Shown here: positions 1 through 10,944 of the stretch, one piece after another | How the letters are laid out: each line of letters opens with the position of its first letter | Position numbering within the stretch: the stretch's first letter is position 1 | Source of the DNA: Hydractinia symbiolongicarpus | Lineage: Eukaryota; Cnidaria; Hydrozoa; Anthoathecata; Hydractiniidae | Assembly: GCF_029227915.1 (NCBI RefSeq) | Contig: NC_079884.1 | Coordinates: forward strand, 10,850,001 to 10,914,000 | Direction of reading: 5' to 3' | DNA length: 64,000 nt | Notes under the pieces: generated by a model | The model's database searches: none | What the model saw: only the letters and a program-made list of their open reading frames with translations | What the model was told of the DNA's origin: nothing | Position numbers and translations under genes: made by a program

Positions 1-153
1 GGGTCGCAAAAAAACACAAAAATGGCTTCCGTAACAGTGGTCGAACTTCTCTGTCTTCTGTATCGCTGTATTTGCTGCCTGTTGTTTGATTTAGATGTTC
101 CGAAAACATCGCGCATGTTAGAACAGGAAAAGTGTAGATTGTTTTGTACTTAC

Positions 154-2413
154 ATCATGAGCAAAACTTGCGCCAACATTTCTTTTGTCACTAACAGATG
201 GTGTACATACGCGCGGACATATCGCTGACAGCAATAACACTGACATCCTTCAACTAATGAACGAGTGTCGTCGAAATATCTAAATAAAAAACTAAACAAG
301 TTATATTTAACAAGATACAAAATAAAAGTTAACAAGAAACACTCCAAAGTTTAAAATGCTTGAAATTAGACTTCCTGGTAAAAAAAACAGCTAAAAACTT
401 TACAAAAAAAAATCGACTTTTCGAATTACGAAGCTTTTTACTTTACATTTTATCGTTTAAATTCATTTCAAATGAATCTATATTTTTCCGATCTTTAGCT
501 AAACTCTCTTCATTACTTTCACAACTTGTCGTTTCGGCGGACGTACTTTTCTCCATTCGATGACGCAATTTGTCTTGGGTGTACACGAAGTTGAGAGCAC
601 AGCCTCTTTCAGATGCGTAATAAGAAATTCTATGATGTGTTGTTAATTAAAATAATGTATAAAAAATAAATTAATCTTAATTCATCAAGCATCGATAAGA
701 ACACTTTCTTTGAGCACGTAGTCACAAAAAGGGATTCTATATAGCTAATGTTACGCTGTAATTGTAACGTGGCTTTAACAGACACGAATATAGAAACAAC
801 CAATACAGACATTGGGATTAAGGCTTTTTTAGCGGAAATAAAAACAACAAACTAACAGACAGGCAGATAGACATACAAAAACGACGTTAATTCACGCATA
901 AAGTCGATATGCGTGGTATTCTCTCGTTGCACACATTAGCCTAACTAAAATGTAATATTCATTCATTCATGAACAAAGATTAGGCTTTAGATTTTGAGTA
1001 TGAAAGAGGATACACTGAATCGAATACATCCACCCCTAATTCCACAGCCGTCACTACTTCAACTAAATTAAAAAAAAGCATGAACTAAAGGAGAACTTAT
1101 CACCGAAAAAAAAAGAAATAAAAACTGCAGCAGTCTCAATTAAAATATGTAGCCATACCTGGTGTCAAAATACCAAACATTATTTTCACTTTGTTGTCTT
1201 TTAGTTCGTTCTGAAAAAGATTTCATACAATCAGTAAAAAAGTGCCGCGAGGTGGATAACAGTCCAAGGAGGAGAGGAGGGGGGGGGGGGTTGGTCAGCC
1301 TTTATCCTGCATTTTGAAGCCCTGGTTGTGGAGCCTCGTCAGCATTCACAATATAAACAAATTGAGAAATGTATCTCAGGTTGACATTTTATTTTTAAAA
1401 AATTATTTCCCGGAGTTTTTAAACTGTTTTAAACACATTTTTTTTGACGTTCCAGACCAAAATGACAGCGAAATATATCATAATCGGGTTATTTATAACT
1501 GTTCCAGGTTCCCCCCTCAACACCCCCGTTTCACCAGCTTTTCTCAACCCCGTTGTCTACTACGTCTACTACTACGTAGAAACACTGAAGTAAAATACAA
1601 ACATTGTTTACCATGCACAATTGCAACATTTCTTTGTATTTGGATGGGATTCTATCAAATCCGGATATGACATAACCTAAGAGATAGTTAAAAAAGGTGT
1701 AATTTTTTATAAATAAACTAAAAGCGAAGTTTGTGACAACCTTCTTTTTCTCTTCAGCTTTCAAATGATCATAAATACACACCCATCGTCAGGTTTAAAA
1801 GTGATTAGAAAATCAATTTCTATGTTACCGATTATAAATTTAAGGTTTAAATTACACTTTCTACAAAACTTTTAGTGTTTAGCCTGGATGTTTATCAAAT
1901 AAGGGAGATTTAAAAACATATGAAGCCTGGCCTATGTTTAATACCCATTAATACTTTAACCACATTGTGCATACTTAAAGCGGCATAATAAGTTTTCAAT
2001 ATTACGTCACAATCATACACAAATGAAAAGACTTACATCAACACAATACATTTCCTTGTATTTTTCTAGTACATTTCCCTTAAAAAGTCGATTTCCAAAT
2101 TCCCCTGATTTTTCGGTTAGTTGTGAAGCCCGCAAGCAAAATCGGTTTTCATTTAGGTAAAAAACATTTGCTCTCATTTGTTCCTCTAACTGTTATGGGT
2201 TTTAACATATGTAGCATTGCTTGAAAACTTGGACACATTACAATGCTAGACAGCGCAAAACCTGCGATAAAAAATCAATCAAATAGCTTATCTACCATCT
2301 ACATTTCTTGAGAAAACTTCTTTTGCACACTTTTCACGTTCAAATTTGCTATCACCACCTTCAATAACCCCAAGAACTGGAACATTCAACTAAAAGACAA
2401 TTATCATTCATAA

Positions 2414-2453
<40 letters not shown>

Positions 2454-5031
2454 ACAATAATAATTAAAAGTCACATCAACATGACTCTAATTTGCACCTT
2501 ACACATTTTTTTTACCACTTAAGATTACATTAACACGTCAAACAGAATAAAAGGTTGTCCCTGCAAAATGCCTCAAAAATGTCATAAATGTTAATCGACA
2601 AATTTAACGTTGCAAAGTCGATAACACTAATTTAAAGTCAATATCTTAACAAATCTTGGTCCCGGAATCTGTTGGTTCATGACGTCATTAAAAAACCTTT
2701 AAACCCCAATATCTCTGTAACTGTTTGACAAAAGTACATAATCCTATATATTGTCTTCATCAGCATTTCAAACAGGCATACAAATTTCCAAAATTTTTGT
2801 TTGTGACAGGACTTTGATGACGATACCAAAATTATTCTCCTTAACTGTTACTCAAAAGCATATGATCCTATACATTGTCTTAATCAGCATTTCAAGTTCA
2901 ACAAATTTGTAAAAAAAATCATTTGTTGATCCGCTGGTCATTTCTGACATAGTCAAAATTTACTTAACAGATCTTTGATCTTTTCCATTGTTCTTCTGAC
3001 TGAGCAGATTTTTCCATAATCATTATTGACCAGTTTTTAAATAATTATCAACTCACATTTTTCTCTTTTTTGATTTGAAGACACCTATCAAGAAAACGTA
3101 TTGTTCTGTCAAATGATTTGCGAGTTCTCTTTTTTGAACTGCATTCTGGTACAGTATCAGACGGTGGAATGCAAACATCGAAACCAAAAGTTTCTAAATA
3201 CTTCATGTAGTCGTCAGGAGTCACCTACGAATGAAGTATCAACTTGCATTTCAATATATTCATGGGCAAAGGTGGTAGACCAGAAAAAAGAAAATAGCTT
3301 GTATTGGACCTTGCAAAAATTCAAAACTTTGTGGTGCCACCCAAATCACAGTAGCTGTGAATGAAGTGATCAAGTTCGAAACTATTACAGACCCCTCACC
3401 TGGCTTTAATATAAAACAGGTGTATATGCCACTTTAAGCTAATTTAAATTGGAATTGCCAAAAGGAAACAAAAAAGTAGGACTGATTGATGTTGGTCAAA
3501 CTTACCTTTCGTCTTCCACCAGGAGCCCATATCGATACTGATTTTTCTTCATTATAAGAATATATTTCAGGTCTACCTAAGTAAGTATCACTGGTGTTTA
3601 ACAGCAATGTCTTTTTCTAAAATCAAAAAGGATAGTAAAATTAAAACATTTTTTTTACTCTGGCATCCCCCCTGGTTATATAAATGAATTAATTAGGCAC
3701 TCTGGATACTTGATCAGGGTATCAAGGTACTTTTTAATGCTACAAAACATTTTAAAAACAACTTAATGTGCACAATTGTATATATGTTTATACTGTATGG
3801 CACACGTGTGTTGTCACGTCTACTACTTCTTTCAAAAATAGCAAAGTTAGAAAAAAAAACTCTGCACCATTTTGAAATTGTTTTAACACATGAGATCATA
3901 CCTTTTCAGAGATAAATTCATGGAAGGATTTACCATATTTCTCCATTACATCCAGACCAGGTTGTTCAAATCTGAAATATATACCAATAAGGAAACATAA
4001 AAATAGGTGTGCGACTACCGGGGAGCAAGACACAAAATATTTGGTGGAGATGCCCAGACAAATTATTGTGTTCACAGCACTTATGTATCACTAATAAATT
4101 TTATTTATATATACACAATGAAAAATAAGTAATATATATTGTAAAAAGAATGCATTTACTTGAAATGCATTGTGTTTCGCTTTTATTGCATGTACTTTTT
4201 GATTACACACTTGCACTGTTTAGGCAAAAATTGCCGTACTGCCATGTTAAACTTATAATTTCTTCCAAGAGGAGACTAAGTAGCTTTTTTACCCTTAAGG
4301 ACATAATAGCCAAATCATTACGCTTTGGATTCATTTACTGCTTAAGTCTAGTGGCAGGAACGTCACATATTGTGGAAAAAAAAAATGCCATTTTAAAGTC
4401 CTTTCTGAGCACCTGGGTATTTCTGCACTTACAGATAAACGCATTAAATTGGTCTTCAGTTTACTGTCTTTTTCGAACATTTTGGAACATTCAAACTTCT
4501 CATTACTTGCAAAAGAGTCTAAAGATTTTAAAGTCATTCTGATGAAGAGTTTATTCATTGAGAATGACTGTCCTATTGTGAACAATACCTTAAGAATTAT
4601 TTTGTTACATTTTTTAATATCCATTGTTACATTTAGTATTTTATCTTGCTCTTTTAAAATTTAGTGTCAGGATGCCAACCTGGGTGTCAGTGAAAGCTTA
4701 CTGAAAAAAACATAATAAAAAATAGATATGTCACAGATCTTGTCCTTTTTCTTTCAATATTTCTACAAACTGCTATATCAACTATTCTTTTTGATTGACT
4801 GACTTCGGTCTTAAATAAACTCAAAAAAGCATCATTAGTATATACTTACACTGTTTCTAAAGGTACATGCCATAAATTGTTTTCACAGGAAACAGTACTC
4901 ATATTTTCAGCAGTCAAGTGAGGAATTGTTCCTCCTCTTGAGTACAAAATACAGCCTGGTATTAATATTGATTCACCACAAGCCTTGAACTTAAGTGTCT
5001 TCCCACCAACTTCACATGCATTTAACTCCAT
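154..5031 (-). CDS. QTRT2: Queuine tRNA-ribosyltransferase accessory subunit 2, 3'-partial
   Basis: This is the non-catalytic partner of QTRT1. In animals the heterodimer swaps queuine for guanine at the wobble base of GUN-anticodon tRNAs and is found at mitochondria. Ten coding exons can be read on the minus strand: 4850-5031, 3902-3971, 3506-3616, 3057-3224, 2296-2389, 1612-1676, 1159-1210, 1014-1062, 447-629 and 154-279. All junctions are GT-AG and in phase, giving 366 codons against about 415 in vertebrates. Family landmarks in order are [11 protein letters not shown] near the N-terminus, [32 protein letters not shown], and the zinc motif GCQCYCC followed by HHLLVT. The last exon ends at the donor after LLM. 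In the human protein the histidine zinc ligand comes right after this point, so it must lie in the missing exon left of the window. The start is the first ATG, just upstream of the conserved N-terminal block. Confidence 0.94.
2037..2189 (-). other. Possible cryptic or alternative exon inside a QTRT2 intron
   Basis: A 153-base open segment on the minus strand is bounded by a good acceptor (AACAG before 2189) and a GTAAGT donor (2031-2036). It encodes 51 residues ending [10 protein letters not shown]. It is not needed: the flanking QTRT2 exons 2296-2389 and 1612-1676 join in phase without it, and including it would break the frame. Its end resembles the neighbouring real exon, which reads KYKEML. 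It may be a decayed duplicate exon or a chance open frame. Confidence 0.3.
2417..2451. repeat. (TA)n microsatellite
   Basis: About 17 uninterrupted TA units lie in the QTRT2 intron between the exons at 2296-2389 and 3057-3224. Confidence 0.95.
2655..2935. repeat. Dispersed repeat with two internal half-copies
   Basis: Two related segments occur here in tandem, each containing an ACTGTTTGACAAAAGTACAT-like block followed by ATTGTCTTxATCAGCATTTC (near 2718-2775 and 2848-2900). A diverged relative lies at 38715-38935, where GTTTGTCAAAAGCACATG and CATTGTCTTGAGCAGCA are recognisable. No coding potential was seen. The element class is unknown. Confidence 0.6.
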
Positions 5032-5898
5032 TGCTTCAAGTTTTACATAAATATATACACCTATGAACTTTGTTTAAAATCTAAACTGAAAACTATGTCA
5101 TTAAAAAAATGTATAAATGGTCAGCCAAAAATACGTTCAGTTTAGCAAGCCCTGACCAACCAACCTTATCCAAATATCTACAGTTTTTTTAGGATACTAT
5201 GCACTGTCAGAAAAAACAGCAGTGAGTTTGCGCAAAGCTGTGCTGCACCCAGTGGGTCTAGCACTAGCCCTGGTCTAGCACTAGCCCTGGTGCAACAGAA
5301 GAGTAGCATCTGAAGAATTTGAAAAACAATAAGGATATAAGGGGTAATCTGTTGCCACAGCAATACATGAGTATTTTCAGTAAGCAACATCATTTATTTA
5401 ACAGCTGATACTAATGATGCTTTCCTAGGAAATTGAGTATATACATCTCCCCCCTCCCCTGCTTCCCCTCTAAGCCACATGATGCTTAATTGAGCTAACA
5501 CTTGGTGTGACTAAGCAAGTTGCCTAGGTGTTTACATGAGCAGCCTAACACCTTGGCGCTATCAAAAGGCTTTAAACATACTCTGTTATGTGCACTGGGA
5601 GTATACACTATGCTGGTGTTGTTCGGTAGTAGTGCCAATGGTACTATAGTGAAACAACTTGAAAAGATACAAAGAAGAATTGTTTTCTTCGCCATAGTAA
5701 GATTATCATATAAAAGAACATACAAAATTTACAATAAAAATACACAAAGATTTTTGTAAATAAAACTTTTACATCTTAACTTAAGTAACACTGCTATACA
5801 ATAAAACCAAAAAGAGTTTATGAACAAACAGAAGATACTGCACGACAATGGGGATAGACCCCCCTTGTTTCATGGACAGTTAAATCATTCACTTTAAA
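5032..5898. other. Intergenic DNA upstream of QTRT2
   Basis: This stretch holds the presumed QTRT2 promoter side. It contains a short CTAGCACTAGCCCTGGT duplication near 5258-5290 and short open frames at 5495-5759 without recognisable similarity. No gene was seen. Confidence 0.5.
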
Positions 5899-5899
5899 A

Positions 5900-6016
5900 G
5901 AATAACCCGTGGGTTATAAGTTGATTTTTACGACTTCCACCGTTGATGAGGGTTATAATGTGGTGCGGGTTATAATGTGGTGCAGGTTATAATGTGGTGC
6001 GGGTTATGTGCGGGTT
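5900..6016 (-). mobile_element. Truncated end of a TA-flanked inverted-repeat element with tandem expansion
   Basis: The sequence matches, in reverse orientation, the right end of the 1.1-kb element at 40826-41935. Shared blocks are GGGTTATAAGTTGATTTTTA, a CACCGTTG-like block and GTGGTGCGGGTTATGTGATA. The TACCGTATTTTCC terminus is missing. The block GGTTATAATGTGGTGCG is repeated three times in a row (about 5950-6003), against once in the longer copy. Confidence 0.7.
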
Positions 6017-6275
6017 ATGTGATAAGTGGTTATGGAGTTCGCTTTGTAATCACAAGGTCAGTGGTTCGGTCCACAGCGCGGGCATGTTTAGCGAGTGCCT
6101 TTACCACAGCTATGGGTAAACCCATGCCATGTGAGGGAAATTGGGTAGGTATTGCCGGTGTATACTTAATGTATACATTCAGAACACAGGACTCACATTG
6201 ATAACAGTGTTTCCAACACTGAAGTGGCTATCCTGTATAAATATTCGCAATAATAAAAATAATAAAATTGTGAAA
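6017..6275 (+). mobile_element. tRNA-derived SINE, family A, copy 1
   Basis: The head has pol III promoter-like boxes: a box A region GTGGTTATGGAGTTCGC and a box B region GTGGTTCGGTCCAC. The body carries the core CCATGCCATGTGAGGGAAAT (6122-6141), and the 3' end is AAT-rich. A second copy at 18594-18845 is about 85-90% identical by eye. It begins exactly where the truncated inverted-repeat element stops, so it probably inserted into that element. Confidence 0.85.
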
Positions 6276-6321
6276 TTTAAAGTTTATAGCTACATTCATC
6301 ATCATCATCATCATTCTCGGC

Positions 6322-7731
6322 TTAACGTCCGTTTTCCATGCTAGCATGGGTTGGACGGGGTATATTAATGACCCTCTTCCAATCTGATCTAGACTGTGTT
6401 AGATCTAAACTCAACTTCCTCTCTATCAAGTCTGTCCTTATAACCTCCTGCCAAGTCTTTCTCGGTCTGCCTCTGGGCTTTGCCCCAGGAACTATCAAGT
6501 CTCTACACTTTCTTACCCAATTATCCTCCTCCATTCTTTCCAAGTGCCCCAGCCAATTCAATCTTCTTATCTGGATAACATCTTTTATTCTACGGAGACT
6601 TAGCCTGCTTCTTAGCTCATCTGAACTCTTTCTGTCTCTCAGACTGGCATTACACATCCACCTAACCATTCTCATATCATTCCTTTCTAAACGGTCAAGA
6701 TCTTCCTGCTTCACTGCCCATGTCTCACTACCGTACAACATAACACTTCTTACACAGGCCTCATACAACCTACCTTTTACCTCAATTGACAGGACTCTGC
6801 TAGTCAATAAAGGAAGTAACTCTCTAAACTTTTTCCAAGCAGAACCTATCCTGCAAGTAACACTTCTTCCAACACCCCCTTCACTGCCCAACATATCACC
6901 TAAGTAACAGAAGTTCTTAACTATCTCTAACGAGCCACTGTTGTACATCATTAAAGCTGGAAATACTTCATTCTCTATAATCTCACCTTTGCAACGCTTG
7001 CATACAAACTGTATGTCAGCTCTTAACCTTCCACTAATACTACTGCACTTCTTATGTACCCAATGCTTGCAAGTCTGACAAAAAATTGAGTTACTACCAA
7101 CCCCTTTCCTGCAAACTCCACAAGGCCACTTTCCAACTACAAGGTCACACTTGGCTGCAATGCTACTTATCATGACTTTAGACTTTGCTGTGTTTACCTT
7201 CAGCCCTTTCTCTTCTAGTCCTTTCTTCCACTTCTCAAACTTTTCAACTAATTCTTCCATCGACTCTGCTATGAGAACCAAATCATCTGCATACAATAAC
7301 TCCCATGGACAACCTGTTCTGAACTCCATCAACAGCGCTTCTAAGACTAGAATAAACAACAAAGGACTAAGTACAGAACCCTGATGTACACCAACATTTA
7401 CACTAAATTCATCACTAAGTGAATCGTTAATCCTGACACGACTTCTAGCATTGCTGTACATAGACTGTACCATCGTAACTAGCCACTCATCCACACCTAA
7501 TTTTCTCATAGCCCACCAAATAACTTTACGTGGCACTCTATCAAAAGCTTTCTCTAAATCTACAAAGGCAAAATAGAGATTCTTTCTCTTTCCTAAATAC
7601 TTTTCCTGAAGCTGTCTGAGTAAAAATATTGCATCTGTAGTGCCACGTCCTGGAACAAAACCAAATTGCATCTTATCTATATCAATTCTTTCTCTAAGTA
7701 ACTTATCAATCACTCTTTCAATAACTTTCAC
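6322..7731 (-). pseudogene. LINE reverse transcriptase with PHD-like C4HC3 finger, internally deleted
   Basis: A 469-residue open frame. Reverse transcriptase blocks are FGFVPGRGTTDAIF, FVDLEKAFDRVPR, GVHQGSVLSPLLF and the catalytic YADDLVLI. A PHD-like zinc finger follows, with pattern CxxC, CxxC, HxxC, CxxC (C-G-V-C, C-Q-T-C, H-K-K-C, C-K-R-C). The end resembles non-LTR C-terminal tails (SVMLYGSETW, GRPRKTW). The frame opens at a late position in the domain: the fingers region expected before MKVIERVI is absent. A 10-bp direct repeat, CACTACCCAT, lies at 7729-7738 and 7754-7763 next to the gap, consistent with a deletion. Related LINEs in corals carry the same finger, so it is a family trait. 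Confidence 0.9.
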
Positions 7732-7841
7732 TACCCATAGCCTGGGTAGCCTCCACTACCCATTCTGTCTTGATCTGCATAGCTGGCCCTTCTACGACAT
7801 CATCATCAGACAAATTATCCTCGTCCCAATCAAACTCAGTG

Positions 7842-9296
7842 TTAAGCAACCTCTGATAATGATTCTTTTTTCCAAGCTACCCTTTTCTCCTCCTCTGTGC
7901 TAGCCAAAACACCTTCATCATTACGTATACACTTCTCACCTACAATATCTTGATTAGTCTTCTTCATTTGCTTTGCTATCTTGAATACCTCATTGCGCTG
8001 GTCTTCCCTTCTTAACACATCTGCAAATCTGTTTCTCTCTGCTTCTGATTTTGCCTTATACACTGCTGTACGAGCGCGACGCTTAGCTTCTAAGTAAACA
8101 TTTTTACTAAAACCTGACTTCCACTCTTTCCAAAGTTTCTTCTTTTCCTTTATACACTGGTCAACCTCATTATTCCACCACCAGGTCTGTCTATGTCTAG
8201 CTGGTCCTTTCGTCCACCCACAGGTATCATCAGAAGCTTCTAGAAGACAATTCTTCAAAGTAGTCCAAGTACTTTCAACATTGTCACTATCACATTGACA
8301 ATTGTAGGCTAACTGCTGAACTTTTGGACTAAATTGTCTTGCTACAATCTCTTCCTTCAGCTTCCAGACTTTTCGACGGGGCCTGTACTTTCCCTTGGCT
8401 TCTTTAACACTCTTCAAGATAATATCACAAACCAGCAACCTATGCTGGGAAACACACTCTTCCCCCGATATAACTTTCACGTCCTTCACCACTTTCTTGT
8501 CTGACTTTCTAACCAGGAAGTAATCTATCTGTGTCTTACAACCACCTGACTCATATGTTATCAGCCTACTCTGTCTCTTACTGAATGATGTGTTGCAAAC
8601 CACCATGTCCGTTGCCATTCCAAACTCAATCTCTCCCCTTCCTTATTACTGCTCCCAAATCCATAGCCACCATGCACACCTCTATAACCTTCAGATGACT
8701 TCCCAACATGACCATTAAAGTCGCCGCCCACCATGACAAGTTCAGTGTCTCCAAACTTTGATGTGACTGCTATTAACTCATCATAAAACTTATCTTTATC
8801 TTCCTCACTGTGTCCACACTGTGAAGCATAAACTGACAGAAAAGTGACAATCCTATTACCTATCAAAAACTTTATCACTATTAATACGACTATTAACACG
8901 CATAACATCTATTACTTTTTCTACCCACTTCTCTGCAACTAATATGCCAACTCCTCCATATCCATCACTATTACCAATCCAAAAAAGCTTATACCTTGCC
9001 CTCCTACCTTCCATAAATCTCACTGAAGCTCCTCTCCACCTAACTTCCTGAACACAACACATATCAACAGATCTACGTTCTAACATTTTAACTACTTCAC
9101 CTGCTCTACCTCTCAGAGTACCAACATTTACACTAGCCATCCTTAACCTAGTGTTATCTACCTTGTGATGTGATAGCTGGGTAACGGTCTGACGATGCTC
9201 ACATCTGACATATGTCCTACCGTGTGCGACACCTTCACTCCTTAGAGTTCCAGCCCCGTTTACGCAGTTTGTCTGATCAACTATTCTTACGGCCAT
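7842..9296 (-). pseudogene. LINE AP-endonuclease domain, broken by frameshifts
   Basis: Three overlapping open frames in different phases (8856-9296, 8561-8908, 7842-8618) together cover an exonuclease/endonuclease/phosphatase fold domain and a basic linker. Visible blocks are MASVNVGTLRGR, CCVQEVRWRG, the GGDFNGHVG catalytic-type motif and TQIDYFLVR with SQHRLLVCD. The linker has the Trp-rich RQTWWWNNEVD typical of such LINEs. At least two frameshifts separate the pieces, and a third precedes the reverse transcriptase. Confidence 0.88.
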
Positions 9297-9600
9297 TAAT
9301 AAAGAGTTTTGGCAGTGTTTTACAGCTGGATGCCCTTCCTAGCGCCAACCGTTCACAGACCGGACTGGGTGTTTTTTAAAGTGACACCATCACTATGTGG
9401 CATTTCATGGGACTTCCACAATCGCCCCTTTAAACTAAGGTATGGTGGAGGACGTTCAACTTCTCTCTTGCCTCTTAAGGAGACCCTTCACCTAAATGAA
9501 TGAAGAAAATAGCACCAACAGGATAAAATGCGTACATTAATATAATTGCATTGCACTATCCTATATCTACATAATCAGGAGGGGCCATGGCTTAGATATC

Positions 9601-9640
9601 TACACTAGGACTCTCCATCTAGATGGAGAGTCCTAGTGTA
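9601..9640. repeat. Perfect 40-bp palindrome inside SINE B
   Basis: Two 20-base arms with no spacer pair perfectly, around the centre CCATCTAGATGG. The other family B copy (14294-14577) has only one arm-like segment here, so the inversion is a local change in this copy. Confidence 0.97.
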
Positions 9641-9871
9641 TTTAATGCTCGTTTTAAGCTATACGCAGACCCAATTGGGCCTGCGCTCTACTAGACAACT
9701 CCCGGCAACACCCAAACAGTCCACACATGGAACCATCTCCCCAATTTCCCTCACATGGCTTGGGTTAACCCGGGGCTATGGTAGCATTCACTGGCTCATG
9801 TTGTATTGCCGTGAAAGAGGAATCGACCACCGGGGTCCACGCACAGAGTACGAGACGAGAGCTAAAACCAC

Positions 9872-10475
9872 CAGTCAGGGTAAACACCTAATTAGGCGGC
9901 ATGACCTAATTAGGCGATTCGTTTAATTAGGCGACGTGATGTAGTTTAGTTAGGCTACCCGTAGTCTAACTAGGCGAACGAAAACTTTCTGTTGTAAATA
10001 CGTTGAAATCATTGCTTTTCGCACTACAATTTTTATGTGAATCAAATCTGTCCATTTTGCAGATAATTTTGACCAATTATCATATTATTTGCATCGCGCA
10101 TTGGTAACTTATGGCCCAAACCTCGTGTGGCACTATTTGTTGTTTTAAATAATGGATTTCAGCCATTCACGCCGCAGGGAAAAAATAAATGTGGTGGACG
10201 AAAATGTCACCTAAATAGGCGACACTTAACCTAATTAGCTAGGTTATTTATTTCATTTTAACATAATTGTTAGTTGCGCGAACATATTGAGGCACGAGTG
10301 ACATTCTAAACAAAGATATTTTGCAATTTTTTCTTAGGAATGTGTAAAAAGCCATTAAATATTGTAATGTCTTAACTAGGTTACATATGGCCTAACTAGG
10401 CTACAATGAGTCGCCTAAATAGGTGGTATGCCCTAATTAGCCTACTGTCGCCTAATTAAGTATTTACCCTGACTG
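9872..10475. mobile_element. 604-bp non-autonomous TIR element with 5-bp target duplication
   Basis: The ends are inverted repeats of about 27 bp with two mismatches, starting CAGTCAGGGTAAA and ending TTTACCCTGACTG. The flanking direct repeat ACCAC (9867-9871 and 10476-10480) is a target-site duplication in the host SINE. Subterminal regions carry about a dozen variants of the palindromic motif CCTAATTAGGCG in both orientations, clustered in the outer 100 bases at each end. No transposase frame is present. The superfamily is unassigned; a 5-bp duplication with a CAG end would allow a hAT-like origin, but this is a guess. Confidence 0.88.
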
Positions 10476-10500
10476 ACCACTAATCTACGGCGCCACGAGG

Positions 10501-10944
10501 GAATCAAAAGGAACAGAAAATGATCAGTCCTATCTAGACCGCAATTTCTTTGCTTTCGCATCAGTGAAGGACGGTGAAAGAAGAAACTTCTCTACTTCTT
10601 TCTCCTTAAAAGAATGACTCAAATGGAACAGTGGAGCACGTTTTTTTCACTCTACACTTTTGATCTCATGTAAAAATTCATGAAAAAAAGGAATAACAAT
10701 TAAATTTGCACGGCTGGCGAAAAGCCTGCTCTAGTTTTTAACGGCAAATCAAAAGTACACAAGTGCCTTTCGTCACCGTGATGAATGATCGTGACGTTGT
10801 TTACTGCTGATAGAAACATTGTCCGCAACATGGCAGTAGAAGTAGCGCGATATTTAAAAGGAGGGGAGGTTAAAGAGATATAGATTTCATTTTGCGTCTA
10901 ATCTACGGTGTTAAGTAATCGTTTTTGTAGATAGTTTGAGAAAA
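10501..10944 (+). promoter_or_regulatory. ARL1 upstream region
   Basis: Transposon-free sequence between the split SINE and the ARL1 start codon. It contains a GTGACG element (near 10790) and a short GGAGGGGAGG tract (10860-10869). No TATA box at a convincing distance was seen. The promoter is inferred only from position. Confidence 0.35.

Larger units (their letters stand above)
6296..9510 (-). mobile_element. Near full-length APE-type LINE retrotransposon
   Basis: The element reads on the minus strand. From 5' to 3' it has a 5' region containing GCTGGATGCCCTTCC-like sequence in reverse sense (about 9330), an AP-endonuclease domain, a linker, a reverse transcriptase, a PHD-like finger, and a conserved C-terminal tail ending near 6322. 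The 3' end is an (ATG)n run (CATCAT on the plus strand, 6296-6315). Stops and frameshifts make it inactive. Two 5'-truncated relatives in the window share the same 3' end and trinucleotide tail, at 13590-13839 and 51869-51991. The 5' boundary is uncertain. Confidence 0.9.
9571..10500 (-). mobile_element. tRNA-derived SINE, family B, copy 1, split by a DNA transposon
   Basis: On the minus strand the SINE starts near 10500, is interrupted at 9872-10475, then runs to about 9571. It matches the uninterrupted copy at 14294-14577 along its length: a GGTTCGATTCC-like box B region, GGGTTAACCCAAGCCATG, and the tail block GAGCATTAAATACAC. The interruption falls inside the tRNA-like head, between the A and B boxes. 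Confidence 0.85.

Noticed and set aside
1-153. Last QTRT2 exon at the left edge
   Set aside because: The minus-strand translation of 1-150 lacks the expected histidine start and conserved C-terminal residues.
1270-1290. G-run, with similar G or C runs near 34750 and 57211
   Set aside because: Homopolymers of 10-16 bases are ordinary in such DNA and prone to sequencing error.
4150-4664. Overlapping frames on both strands in the first QTRT2 intron
   Set aside because: No family resemblance and no supporting splice sites in phase with QTRT2.
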